NCBI GenBank assembly: GCA_002508495.1
Contig: DANA01000059.1
Coordinates: 1-27,833 of the forward strand
Source: Methanoregula sp. UBA276
Lineage (GTDB): Archaea; Halobacteriota; Methanomicrobia; Methanomicrobiales; Methanospirillaceae
Length of the DNA stretch: 27,833 nucleotides
Reading direction: 5' to 3'
Shown here: piece by piece, positions 7,654-15,898 of the stretch
Position numbering within the stretch: the stretch's first letter is position 1
Layout of the letters: each line of letters starts with the position of its first letter
The notes under the pieces: generated by a model
Told to the model about the DNA's origin: nothing
The model's database searches: none
The model's input: only the letters and a program-made list of their open reading frames with translations
Position numbers and translations under genes: made by a program

Positions 7654-9117
7654 ATGGACACAATACCCACGTCACCGGATAACCCGGACCGGGACTTCAA
7701 AAACTGGAAAAAAGCCCAGGATTTATTGCTGGCATCTGAAACCCGGTATCGTCGGCTCTTTGAAGCAGCACATGACGGGATTCTCATCCTCGATGCCGAG
7801 ACCGGGCAGATCGTTGACGCAAATCCCTTTTTAATTAACCTGCTCGGGTTCTCACGCGAACAGTTCCTGGGAAAGAAAATCTGGGAGATCGGGTTGTTCA
7901 AGGATATCGTTGCTAATAAAGACAACTTCGAAGAATTGCAACAAAAGGAATCCATCCGGTATGAAAACCTGCCACTCGAAACCGCCGATGGGCGGAACAT
8001 TGCCGTTGAGTTCGTGAGTAATGTCTACCTGGTGAATGACAAGAAGGTCATCCAGTGCAATATCCGGGACATCACCGAGCGGAAAAAAATCGAAGACGCG
8101 CTGAATGCGACAGAGACCCGGTACCGTCGGCTCTTTGAGACGGCACAGGACGGGATTCTCATCCTCGATGCCGAGACCGGGCAGATCGTCGAAGTGAACC
8201 CATTTTTTATCGCTTTTTTGGGATTCTCGCGTGAAGAGTTCCTGGGAAAGAAAATCTGGGAGATCGGGTTGTTCAAGGATATCGTTGCTAATAAAGACAA
8301 CTTCGAAGAATTGCAACAAAAGGAATCCATCCGGTATGAAAACCTGCCGCTCGAAACTGCCGATGGGCGGAAAATCGCCGTTGAGTTCGTGAGTAATGTC
8401 TACCTGGTGAATGACAAGAAGGTCATCCAGTGCAATATCCGGGACATCACCGAGCGGAAAAAACTGGCAGATCTGGTCAACGTGTCGCTTGCCGAAAAAG
8501 AGATCCTGCTCAAGGAGATCCACCACCGGGTAAAAAACAATCTCCAGATCATATCCAGTATGCTTAACATGCAGATCCGGAAGATCGACGATCCCAGGAC
8601 CATTGATACCCTGCGGGACAGTCAGAACCGGGTCCAGTCCCTGGCACTCGTCCACGAGTACCTGTACCGGGGCAAAGACCTTGCTCATATCGACCTGAAA
8701 AACTACATCACTGCGCTGGGGAAAGGGCTCTTCCAGTCATACGAAGCGGCAAAGCAGGGCGTCCGGTTTGATGTTAACATCCAGGATATCTATGTGGACA
8801 TCAATACTTCAATTCCTCTCGGGCTCATCAGCAACGAACTGATCACGAACAGTTTAAAGTATGCATTCAGGGACAGAAAAGACGGGACACTCACCATCAC
8901 GGCTATCGAAGATCCTCAGGCCCTGACCTTTATGGTGGCAGATAACGGCATCGGAATGTCGCCGAACATCACGCTTGAGAACCAGACGTCGCTGGGGCTC
9001 CGGCTCGTTCACTCGCTTACCGGCCAGCTCAATGGTACCGTAATAATTGACCATACGGAGGGTACGAAGTTTGTGTTGACGATCCCAAAACCGGACAAGA
9101 ACAAGGAGAAAGTATGA
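7654..9117 (+). CDS. Sensor histidine kinase, two PAS domains and HisKA_2 core
   Basis: This 487-aa cytoplasmic kinase has no membrane segment. Two PAS domains (about residues 29-150 and 154-275) are followed by a HisKA_2 dimerisation and phospho-acceptor region, LLKEIHHRVKNNLQ with His290/His291. The HATPase domain has an N box (ELITNSLKYAF), a G1 box DNGIGM (430-435) and a G2 box SLGLRLV. The two PAS domains differ by a single residue over their last 70 or so residues. ATG 7654 is chosen over an in-frame TTG at 7648 because AAGGGA lies at a better distance. It overlaps the next gene by ATGA, and two genes downstream is a response regulator, its likely phosphate receiver. Confidence 0.88.
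   Translation: MDTIPTSPDNPDRDFKNWKKAQDLLLASETRYRRLFEAAHDGILILDAETGQIVDANPFLINLLGFSREQFLGKKIWEIGLFKDIVANKDNFEELQQKESIRYENLPLETADGRNIAVEFVSNVYLVNDKKVIQCNIRDITERKKIEDALNATETRYRRLFETAQDGILILDAETGQIVEVNPFFIAFLGFSREEFLGKKIWEIGLFKDIVANKDNFEELQQKESIRYENLPLETADGRKIAVEFVSNVYLVNDKKVIQCNIRDITERKKLADLVNVSLAEKEILLKEIHHRVKNNLQIISSMLNMQIRKIDDPRTIDTLRDSQNRVQSLALVHEYLYRGKDLAHIDLKNYITALGKGLFQSYEAAKQGVRFDVNIQDIYVDINTSIPLGLISNELITNSLKYAFRDRKDGTLTITAIEDPQALTFMVADNGIGMSPNITLENQTSLGLRLVHSLTGQLNGTVIIDHTEGTKFVLTIPKPDKNKEKV
7741..8461 (+). repeat. Internal tandem duplication of the PAS-coding segment
   Basis: Bases 7741-8086 are repeated at 8116-8461, a shift of exactly 375 bp (125 codons). The second halves are almost identical at the DNA level, including silent positions; the first halves show more changes. 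This points to a recent duplication or to gene conversion between the two PAS modules. Confidence 0.85.
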
Positions 9118-9356
9118 CCGTAACGAGGATACAATACCATCCGGAAACCGGTCTCGCGGTTTTTGAGGGCAGGGAAGGACTGCCGGCAGGAGTTGTGCCC
9201 AGGCAGATGACATCCTCCGGCGTTACCCGCCCCCGGCTGCGGGGAAATCTGACCGGGGGTACATTGAGTTATACGAGCAGCGGGGAAAAAACGACGTTTC
9301 CTGTCGCCATTCCCCGTTCCTGTGAATTCAATACTGCAGGAGTGGGAAACCTATGA
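9114..9356 (+). CDS. Hypothetical protein, 80 aa, in the kinase operon
   Basis: This small soluble protein overlaps the kinase stop (ATGA at 9114-9117) and the response-regulator start (ATGA at 9353-9356). The double overlap strongly supports translation and a shared task. The sequence has no membrane segment, no cysteine pair and no motif that I recognise. The middle is rich in Gly, Ser, Thr and Arg, and the start MTVTRIQYHPETG looks like a beta strand. It may be an adaptor or modulator of the kinase-regulator pair, but nothing in the sequence proves this. Confidence 0.65.
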   Translation: MTVTRIQYHPETGLAVFEGREGLPAGVVPRQMTSSGVTRPRLRGNLTGGTLSYTSSGEKTTFPVAIPRSCEFNTAGVGNL

Positions 9357-10132
9357 CAGAAAAGATCAGGATCCTCGTGGTCGAAGACGAAGCACTGGTT
9401 GCTGAAGATTTAAAAGATATGGTGCTGGGATTCGGGTATGAGGTTCCCGGCATCGCAAACACGGGGGAGAAGGCGATTGCCCTTGCCGAAGAACACCAGC
9501 CGGACCTTGTCCTCATGGACATCAACCTGGCAAGCGAGATGGACGGGATCACGGCCGGGGGGGAGATCCGCTCGCGGTGGGGCATCCCGATCATCTATGT
9601 CACGGCGTTTGCCAACCAGGAGTTTATTGACCGTGCGAAGAAGACCACCCCGTCAGGTTACATCTTAAAACCGTTCAATGAGCGGCAGATCCAGACTGCC
9701 ATCGAGATCGCGCTGTATAATTCCATGCTCGAAAAGCAGTTGAAGGCAGCTCATGATCAGCTCGTGGCAGAGCGGAACCGGCTTGCCGCGCTCACTGCAG
9801 CGCTGGACAGCATGGACGACCCGGTCATCATCACGGATTCTATGGGCATCATCGCGTACGTGAACGGGACGTTTATAACACGGTTCGGCTATAACCTGAC
9901 GGAGGTGGAGGGAAAGCACATCAGCACCCTCGCGTCACCGGAGAACCAGTTTGCCATCCATATGGACGGATTTATGCAGGACCAGAAATCGGTCCGGACG
10001 GGTAAATTCATTGCCCGGAGCAAATTCGGGCTGGATATGCCGTTTCTCCTCAAGGGTTCCCCGGTGTTTGAAGAAAAACACCTGATAAGCCGGGTCTTTG
10101 TACTCCGGGAGGAGATGTATGGTAAGAAGTAA
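9353..10132 (+). CDS. Response regulator with C-terminal PAS domain
   Basis: This 259-aa protein has an N-terminal receiver (residues 1-120: Glu11-Asp12-Glu13 acidic pocket, phospho-acceptor Asp56 in LVLMDINL, Thr84, Lys106 in YILKPF). A coiled linker (about 120-145) and one PAS domain (about 145-245) follow. It has no DNA-binding or enzyme output domain. The start overlaps the upstream 80-aa gene by ATGA, so it belongs to the kinase operon and is the probable target of the HisKA_2 kinase. Output is presumably through protein contacts or ligand sensing by PAS. A 9-bp inverted repeat covers its stop codon. Confidence 0.87.
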   Translation: MTEKIRILVVEDEALVAEDLKDMVLGFGYEVPGIANTGEKAIALAEEHQPDLVLMDINLASEMDGITAGGEIRSRWGIPIIYVTAFANQEFIDRAKKTTPSGYILKPFNERQIQTAIEIALYNSMLEKQLKAAHDQLVAERNRLAALTAALDSMDDPVIITDSMGIIAYVNGTFITRFGYNLTEVEGKHISTLASPENQFAIHMDGFMQDQKSVRTGKFIARSKFGLDMPFLLKGSPVFEEKHLISRVFVLREEMYGKK

Positions 10133-10150
10133 TCTCCTCCTTCTCGTTCT
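10108..10150 (+). terminator. Inverted repeat at the end of the kinase operon
   Basis: GGAGGAGAT (10108-10116) and its exact complement ATCTCCTCC (10132-10140) are separated by 15 bases and straddle the response-regulator stop codon. A pyrimidine-rich stretch follows. It would form a 9-bp RNA hairpin, useful for termination or for protecting the 3' end. Confidence 0.4.
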
Positions 10151-10392
10151 ATAATCCCAAAAGAAGCGTTATCAACATACAAGAAGAGGACCCGGCCTCC
10201 ACTCACATCATCCTTGATCTCATGATGACTCCGCTCACCGGGCTCCGGGTCCCTGCTTCACATCCATTCCGTGTAGGGTGCCTCGCTAAATCAGTTGCTC
10301 CACAAATCTCTGTCGATAATTGAATTTCCAACCAGAATGGATTTAATGTGAGAATAAAAAGTCAATTGAAACAATCCGGAAACGGGTGACAG

Positions 10393-10764
10393 ATGAAAGA
10401 GCAAAAAATTTTGGTATTTACCGAGAAGGAGGAAGAATTTGTCAACCTCCTCATAAAAATCGGCATCAAAAAAACTGTAGCGCAAACACTGGTATTCCTT
10501 GCGAACACCCCGGAAGTAACATCCCGTGAACTCGAGCGCGGGACCGACATGCGCCAGCCGGAAGTGAGTATCGCAATCAAATACCTGGATGCACAAGGCT
10601 GGATTCAATGCCGCAAGGTTCCTTCAGAAAGGAAAGGCCGTCCGCAGAAGTGCTATTCACTGACAAAACCGATAAAAGAGATTATTGCCGCCATTGAAAA
10701 AGCCAAGAAGAACGAGGCAAACAACCAGCTCGTGCTCGTCAGGAAGATAAGAGAATATCTCTGA
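10393..10764 (+). CDS. Winged-helix transcriptional regulator (copy B)
   Basis: This 123-aa paralogue of the regulator at 6399 has the same layout: helix-turn-helix at about 25-65 (recognition helix MRQPEVSIAIKYL), a wing with ERKGRPQKCYSL, and a C-terminal helix. The ATG follows GGGTGA at five bases, a moderate ribosome site. TATA-like AT-rich DNA lies at 10340-10360. It is followed by the conserved non-coding segment and the convergent small membrane protein, exactly as copy A is followed by the relic of that protein. The conserved pairing suggests that it controls or senses something linked to the membrane protein (inference). Confidence 0.82.
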   Translation: MKEQKILVFTEKEEEFVNLLIKIGIKKTVAQTLVFLANTPEVTSRELERGTDMRQPEVSIAIKYLDAQGWIQCRKVPSERKGRPQKCYSLTKPIKEIIAAIEKAKKNEANNQLVLVRKIREYL

Positions 10765-10849
10765 CAGGATCCGGAACGACCTCATTTTAAGGCCATTTTC
10801 CCCGTTTTGCCAATTTTTGAGACCTCCGTCGGAGAAAAAAACCTTCACA

Positions 10850-11100
10850 ATCGCATTCCGGCAGCGTTTTTAGGGTCCAGATGGGGTAAAATATGTGGCA
10901 AAAACCGGCCCGATTTAAGGGGCTTTGGTGGTGTTTATACGAGGTGCAATTCTGCCGTATTTTGGCAAACGGGGCGATTTTAGGGCATATTCTCCACAGG
11001 AACTGAAAGGGCGGGTTTTACGGGGTTTTCCGGGATTGGCCCGGAGGCCAGGATGGGAAAAGGAGCCCGTATAGGGCGTATTTTATCTGAGGTGATTCTA
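10850..11100. repeat. Conserved non-coding segment, copy B
   Basis: This is the second copy of the segment at 6840-7110, between regulator copy B and the convergent membrane protein gene. The best-kept part is 10925-11077, with a block of 33 identical bases at 10925-10957. Both hairpins are kept: TGGCC-CGGA-GGCCA at 11037-11050 and GCCC-GTATA-GGGC at 11065-11077. Confidence 0.6.
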
Positions 11101-11140
11101 CCCCTCAATTTCGATTTCACCGACGAAGAAAAAAGGGAGA

Positions 11141-11404
11141 TTAGATTCCCATCCCCATCACCACCCCAACCACCTGCTGAGCTATCACCGGGTTCAGGAC
11201 CTGCGCCAGGACCAGCCCGGCCATCGCCACAAACAAAGCCCAGAACACTTTCTTCACCTGCTCGTTCTTCCCGAACACCTCAATCACTCCATCCACGTCA
11301 GCATGCAGCCCGCGTTGGATCAGTTTCGGCAGGAACACGAAGAGCGGCAGGAACAGGATTGCAGCACCAATGAACACAAGGGAGATCTCTGTCCGGCCTG
11401 CCAT
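11141..11404 (-). CDS. Small two-helix membrane protein
   Basis: This 87-aa hypothetical protein has two hydrophobic segments: about residues 7-30 (ISLVFIGAAILFLPLFVFLP) and 58-82 (VFWALFVAMAGLVLAQVL to VVGVVMG). Between them is a polar, charged loop with FGKNEQVKK. I recognise no family. The ATG at 11404 is chosen because it directly precedes the first membrane helix; the frame is open further upstream, but that part looks non-coding. A truncated copy lies at 7148-7294. The gene converges on the winged-helix regulator at 10393. Confidence 0.65.
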   Translation of the reverse strand: MAGRTEISLVFIGAAILFLPLFVFLPKLIQRGLHADVDGVIEVFGKNEQVKKVFWALFVAMAGLVLAQVLNPVIAQQVVGVVMGMGI

Positions 11405-11561
11405 GAAAATCCCTGCCCTGAATTTTTCATAGTGGCGGAAGTTGTCGTGTCCACTGATTCCGCCCCGACTTCTACTATTGTTGGGCACGATGCAGACAAG
11501 CTTACCCCTGACAACAATCTCGCCCGGACCCCGGGATTAAAGGCGTTCCCAAAAAAAGGAG

Positions 11562-13127
11562 TTACGGGTAAATCCGGACAAATGCCCCGCTCCGCCCGGG
11601 CGTCTCGAAGTGCTCAAACCAGACACCGGAGGCTGCTCCCGTGGTGCCGGCAGTGAACTTCGCAAGACCCGTTCCGGATGCTTCGCGGAAGGTGTCGCCG
11701 TCATACGGCTCAAGGGGAAACGGCATGGTGCCATAGCCCGGGTACACCAGCAGTATTCCCGCGTCTTCTTCGATTCGGACGGTGCCGTAATAGTCCTGGG
11801 TGTAGGATCCGGCATAGTACTTCAGGTCGCGGGCGGGTTGTGCGTTCACCGGTTCCGTGATCGTTTGCGGCGACATGCTGTCGAACCAGTCCTGGAGGCT
11901 CTGCCGGGCCTCGGCGTACCAGTCCCTGCTGATTTTGCCGTTATAGTACAGGTCGTTCCAGGCATTGCTGAGGCTCCCCGTCACGATATTCCCTTCCGGG
12001 AAACTGTTGGTCAGGACAACAAGCGCCATCTTCTCTTCCGGCCAGACCGTGATAATCGTCGAAGCGCCGTGCGAGAAGACCCCGTCCTTCTCGATACGGC
12101 TGCGGCCGCCGTCAAGGAACGTGTTCCAGCCCATGCCGGAACCGGTCATCCCGGTCCCGGAATACGTCTTGATGTACTGGGGCGAGTGGGACTCTTTCAG
12201 GGCGCTGGCATTGACCACCTGTTTTCCATCAAGGGAACCCCCGTTCGCCTGCATGCGGGCGTACCGTGCCATATCCTGGATCGTGGAGCTCACGCCGCCG
12301 GCTGGGGAGTTGATGTCATCGTCCATGAGCGGCCCGGCAACGGGTGTCCCCTCATGTATCGGGTAAGGCTCCACGCGGTCCGGTGACGCGGTGAAGTCTT
12401 GGAACCGGGCGCTCGTGTTGTACATGCCGGCGGGAATGAATATCCGTTCAGCAACGAGGTCCTCATAGGGTTTGCCGGCTTTCATTGCCGCGGTCACGCC
12501 GGCGATTGTTATCCCGATATTGGAATAGGCATACGAGGAGCGGAAGGCGCCGGGAAGCCCGAGGTACGGGAGCCGGTCCATGATCTCCTGCCGGGAGTAC
12601 CGGAATTCATTCTGGAGCTCGTCCGTGCCGTACTCCGGCAGGCCCGAGCGGTGCGAAAGGAGGTCGCGGAAGGTGACATGCTCCGTTACGTACGGGTCGG
12701 CAAGCCGGAACGCGGGGTTCACCGATACGATCGGGTCATCCCACGAGAGTTCTCCGTTCCCGACCATCTCCGCGATCATGGTCCCGGTCACGGACTTGGA
12801 GATGGACGCCAGCTGGAACCGGGTGTCCGGGCCAACCGGTTCGTTCGTTGTTACGTTCTTCACGCCAAACGTCCGTAGATAAATTACCTTGTCGTCTTTG
12901 ACAATGGCGACTGCCATTCCCGGGACGCCGCCCTGGCTGAAAGTCTGCTCTGCATACGCGTCGAACTGCGGGACGAGGGTCGCGGTATCTGCTGCTCCGG
13001 GAGTCCCGGCAGGGGCGCTGATCGTTGCCGTTTTTGGTGACGTGACAGATGCCTGCTGCGTGCACCCCGCAGCAAGTATGGCTGCGAAGACAAGAAGCAG
13101 GAGAACATGGCGAAGGGTTACCTGCAT
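11562..13127 (-). CDS. Serine hydrolase lipoprotein, beta-lactamase class C / penicillin-binding fold
   Basis: This 521-aa exported protein has a lipoprotein signal peptide (hydrophobic core to residue 20, lipobox AAGC, Cys22) and a Ser/Thr/Pro-rich linker. The class C beta-lactamase-like domain follows (about 50-400). The three active-site motifs are present: SISK (Ser108, Lys111), Tyr201-Ser-Asn203, and His353-Gly354-Ala in place of KTG. A C-terminal domain of about 100 residues with strands such as YYAGSYTQDYYG resembles DUF3471. Members hydrolyse ester or amide bonds of peptides and small molecules; the substrate is unknown, and methanogens lack murein. It is transcribed alone on the minus strand. 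Confidence 0.88.
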   Translation of the reverse strand: MQVTLRHVLLLLVFAAILAAGCTQQASVTSPKTATISAPAGTPGAADTATLVPQFDAYAEQTFSQGGVPGMAVAIVKDDKVIYLRTFGVKNVTTNEPVGPDTRFQLASISKSVTGTMIAEMVGNGELSWDDPIVSVNPAFRLADPYVTEHVTFRDLLSHRSGLPEYGTDELQNEFRYSRQEIMDRLPYLGLPGAFRSSYAYSNIGITIAGVTAAMKAGKPYEDLVAERIFIPAGMYNTSARFQDFTASPDRVEPYPIHEGTPVAGPLMDDDINSPAGGVSSTIQDMARYARMQANGGSLDGKQVVNASALKESHSPQYIKTYSGTGMTGSGMGWNTFLDGGRSRIEKDGVFSHGASTIITVWPEEKMALVVLTNSFPEGNIVTGSLSNAWNDLYYNGKISRDWYAEARQSLQDWFDSMSPQTITEPVNAQPARDLKYYAGSYTQDYYGTVRIEEDAGILLVYPGYGTMPFPLEPYDGDTFREASGTGLAKFTAGTTGAASGVWFEHFETPGRSGAFVRIYP

Positions 13128-13346
13128 GATGGAAACACACGGATTTTCTTATTCCGACCACATAAGCATGGTGATTTGTGAACGGGAGAGGCCCCCGCAA
13201 CGGAGAATGCGGATACCAGTCGCCGCGGTGAAGGGCAGGTATGAACGCAGGTATTCCGGAAAAAGGGTCGGATGTTACAGCCAGGCCAGAGCCTAAGCGA
13301 GGACAAGCGAACATGACAGAAGCATCACCGGCCTGAAAGTTTCTTA

Positions 13347-13393
13347 AAAAATAATCCCCTTTCCCGGATTTTTTAAATTCAAAAAAACCGGGT
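13347..13393 (-). terminator. T-runs after the RidA-family gene
   Basis: On the minus strand, a run of seven Ts lies just past the RidA stop codon, and more T-rich DNA follows at 13347-13375. This fits an archaeal terminator for the two-gene unit and separates it from the serine hydrolase gene. Confidence 0.4.
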
Positions 13394-13801
13394 TCATTCC
13401 GGTACAACGGCAACAGCCTCGATCTCCACGAGCCAGTCGGGATGTCCCAGACCTGCGACAAAGACTACGGTGATAACTGGATAATCCGGATTGTGCCCCC
13501 ATATCTCCTGGAATGCCGCAACACCTTCACGAGGATCCTGCCCCTGGACAAGATAGATCGTGAATTTCACGATCGTTGAAAGTTCTGCACCGGCAGCAGA
13601 AAGAATTGTTCTGATATTCTCAAGTACCTGCCGGGTCTGGGCTTTCAGGTTTCCTTTCGCAACAACCGTTCCATCTTTATCGATGCTGTTCATTCCACCA
13701 ATATAGATCGTTGAATTATTCCCCCTCACCCTGACTGCATGGGAGTACCCGCGGGGCTGGTACAGCTCTTCAGGATTGACATATGAGATTCCATCTGCCA
13801 T
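13394..13801 (-). CDS. RidA family protein (YjgF/YER057c/UK114)
   Basis: This 135-aa protein matches the RidA/YjgF family, whose best-known members hydrolyse reactive enamine/imine intermediates released by PLP enzymes. Visible signatures are a start with GYSHAVRV, IYIGGMNSIDKDG, QTRQVLENIRTILSAAGAELSTIVKFTIYL, and the C-terminal VEIEAVAVVPE strand. The usual active-site Arg that precedes the VEIEA strand is replaced in DWLVEIEA, so enamine hydrolysis is not certain and a more distant YjgF subgroup is possible. The start lies one base after the stop of the YdeI-like gene, so the two form an operon. Confidence 0.85.
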   Translation of the reverse strand: MADGISYVNPEELYQPRGYSHAVRVRGNNSTIYIGGMNSIDKDGTVVAKGNLKAQTRQVLENIRTILSAAGAELSTIVKFTIYLVQGQDPREGVAAFQEIWGHNPDYPVITVVFVAGLGHPDWLVEIEAVAVVPE

Positions 13802-13802
13802 G

Positions 13803-14051
13803 TCAGTCCTCCTTCCGTGTTGCTCGTTTCGGATTCCACCGCATTTTCATGTAAACGTTACCGGCCCTCAGTTCTTCCAGCATCTGGTTGATCCGCCGGG
13901 TCCGGGTTTCTTCACGTTTCGCCTGCTCAATCCACATGAGATAGTCGTTCTTTTGATACGGGGGCCGGCTCGTATATGCCTCGTCGAGTCCGTTCTCCTC
14001 CAGCATTTTCTTAACATTATCAGGTATACGGTAACGCGGTCGTCTGGGCAT
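13803..14051 (-). CDS. YdeI/OmpD-associated family protein, short form
   Basis: This protein of about 82 aa resembles the C-terminal part of the YdeI / OmpD-associated family (Pfam OmdA-type). The segment LMWIEQAKREETRTRRINQM followed by ELRAGNVYMKM is typical. The N-terminal part IPDNVKKMLEENG is also family-like. Bacterial relatives are tied to stress and peptide resistance by genetics only. The start at 14051 is preceded by GAGGAG seven bases upstream; ATGs at 14054 and 14066 are alternatives. It is the first gene of a two-gene unit with the RidA-like gene. Confidence 0.75.
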   Translation of the reverse strand: MPRRPRYRIPDNVKKMLEENGLDEAYTSRPPYQKNDYLMWIEQAKREETRTRRINQMLEELRAGNVYMKMRWNPKRATRKED

Positions 14052-14114
14052 CATCTGTCTCCTCATTGGCTCTTTGTGCTGCCAGTGAACAAAATAATTC
14101 CGACAGAATGTCAA

Positions 14115-15142
14115 TGCTCTCCAGTTTCATAACGCCCATGCCATCTCCGAATTATCCTGAAGATCTGAGAACCGGGATTATGGTATTCCTTTGGTGCAGG
14201 CGGCATCTCTCTCGTAAAAAGCGACGATGGGATCCGTTTGATAGCCCGGTTCTGTTGCCCTGCCGGAATATTGAGTGCAGATTATTCCGAGAGGAGGCTC
14301 CCTTTTGCATTCATATGATTACGGTCAACTCTCCGAATAGACCTGGATTGCATTGAGCACAATGAGCAGGAGACGGGGGGAGGCCGGTGATCCCTCCCCC
14401 TGTCCCTTCTCCCGCCATAATCATGCCGGCCCGGCAGGGTATGACCCGTCCGGGGCCATTTTGGCCCCCGGTCACCCCTTCAGCCGGGTCTTTTATGCTC
14501 TATTCGCGGTTTTGTGGGCCCCTGTTTTTCACCGAACCCCAATTCCCCCGCAAACCATCTAAAACAATCCATTTCACGCTCCGAATTCTGCCCTAACAGG
14601 CGCTTTTGGATGGCGAAAGTGGTTGGGAGTCGGGGTGCTGGAGGAGCGGGGGCACCGGAGGAGCCGGACACCGGCGAAGCCAGATACCGGCCCGGGGTGC
14701 GGGGACCCGGCAGACCGACAATAATGTCGCTAAATATACATTGCGTGTCCACCCGTTTTCTTAGATATCTAAGAGGGGGTTGGGGGGTTAGGGGGCCCGG
14801 CCGGGTCCCGGCTCTCACCGGCAGTCATATACGCTACACATGTAAACGGGTTGTCGTCAGTAACGGACTGGACGATCGTGCCCAAACGTCGCAACGTCTG
14901 CAATGGGTTTTTGCAAGGGTGCAAACTGCACTCCTGGCATTTGCTTTCTGTACGAAATCTGCCATGCTTGACTCCCGCCCTTTGGCCCTCGGGCTGAATA
15001 ATACTCTGTGGGAGGCGGGGCTTAGGTTTTGCTGAAGGGGGAGAATGACAAAATTAGCAAACACGCACATAATATTAAAAAGCATATTTACATCAGACAC
15101 TCAATATCTGTCATTCATCTGAGCAGGATCCTCCCTACAGGG
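14115..15142. other. Gene-poor GC-rich stretch
   Basis: I see no supported coding region in about 1 kb. Open frames here lack ribosome sites and family resemblance. The stretch holds two imperfect GGAGGAGC-type repeats near 14640-14680, a perfect 16-bp palindrome at 14759-14774, GGGCCCGGCCGGG at about 14793-14805, and widely spaced complementary arms CCCGCC / GGCGGG at about 14973-15018. TATA-like A+T-rich DNA at 15072-15092 is the likely promoter of the gene at 15191. Confidence 0.4.
14759..14774. repeat. Perfect 16-bp palindrome
   Basis: TCTTAGATATCTAAGA reads the same on both strands. It lies in the gene-poor stretch upstream of the DUF4062 gene. It could be a binding site for a dimeric protein or the end of an old mobile element. 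Confidence 0.5.
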
Positions 15143-15190
15143 ATGATGACAAGCACGAGCATGACAATGATGACAACAATAAGCAGAACG

Positions 15191-15889
15191 ATGATAACAA
15201 TCGGCATATTTGTCAGCAGTGTGCAGAAGGAATTGAACGAAGAGAGGACCGCAGTCCGTGATTACATTAAAACGGATCCCCTGCTCAGGATTTACTTTGA
15301 ACCGTTCCTCTTCGAACATGTACCGGCGATTGATCGCGAGCCAGAAGAATTATACTTGAGCGAAGTCGATGGATGCACGATATACCTGGGAATTTTTGGT
15401 AACGAATATGGCCCGGAGAACAAACAGGGTCTTTCCCCAACCGAGCTTGAGTTCGAACGGGCAACGGAGAAAAGTAAACACCGGCTGATTTTCCTGAAGG
15501 GAAAGGATGATAAAAAACGCCATCCGAAGATGCAGAAACTTATCAGCAGGGCTACACCTCATGTTGTGCGACGGCGTTTCACCACGATTGACGAATTGAA
15601 AAAAGAATTGTATGCTGCATTAGTCCAGTTCCTGTGTGACAGCAGAATTCTTCCCTGCACACCATTCGATGAATCCGCCTGCTCCGGAGCAACGCTCAAG
15701 GATATCTCCGATGAAAAAGTTGCATGGTTGATCCCTGTTGCAAAAAAAGAACGGGGGTTCCCTCTCAACCCCGGAACCCCGACCGAACAGGTACTAAAAC
15801 ATCTGAATTTACTGGAGGGGGCCCAGCCTACCAATGCGGCGATTCTCTTGTTCGGAATTAAACCGCAGAAGTTTATGCCAACCTCATAG
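15191..15889 (+). CDS. DUF4062 / Schlafen-like ATP-binding protein, N-terminal part (before amber codon)
   Basis: These 232 codons begin with a DUF4062 domain (residues 1-140: GIFVSSVQKELNEERTAVRDYI, VDGCTIYLGIFGNEYG, SPTELEFERAT). Then comes the opening of a Schlafen/AlbA-related and ATP-binding region (KERGFPLNPGTPTEQVLKHL, TNAAILLFG). In relatives the protein continues without a break. Here a TAG at 15887-15889 stops it where the family usually has Glu before (V/I)KC, and the same frame continues with the rest of the family sequence. The start at 15191 gives the usual family beginning, while ATGs at 15143-15170 are in frame. DUF4062 proteins are often linked to signalling or defence. The gene is either broken by one mutation or read through. 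Confidence 0.7.
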   Translation: MITIGIFVSSVQKELNEERTAVRDYIKTDPLLRIYFEPFLFEHVPAIDREPEELYLSEVDGCTIYLGIFGNEYGPENKQGLSPTELEFERATEKSKHRLIFLKGKDDKKRHPKMQKLISRATPHVVRRRFTTIDELKKELYAALVQFLCDSRILPCTPFDESACSGATLKDISDEKVAWLIPVAKKERGFPLNPGTPTEQVLKHLNLLEGAQPTNAAILLFGIKPQKFMPTS

Positions 15890-15898
15890 ATAAAGTGC

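Noticed and set aside
11053..11373. Plus-strand frame of 106 codons opposite the small membrane protein
   Set aside because: Its Pro/Ser-rich product is the antisense of membrane-helix codons and part lies in the conserved non-coding repeat.
15887..15889. Pyrrolysine as the first explanation of the amber codon
   Set aside because: Relatives have Glu at this place and no pyrrolysine genes are in the window; a point mutation or base error is simpler.
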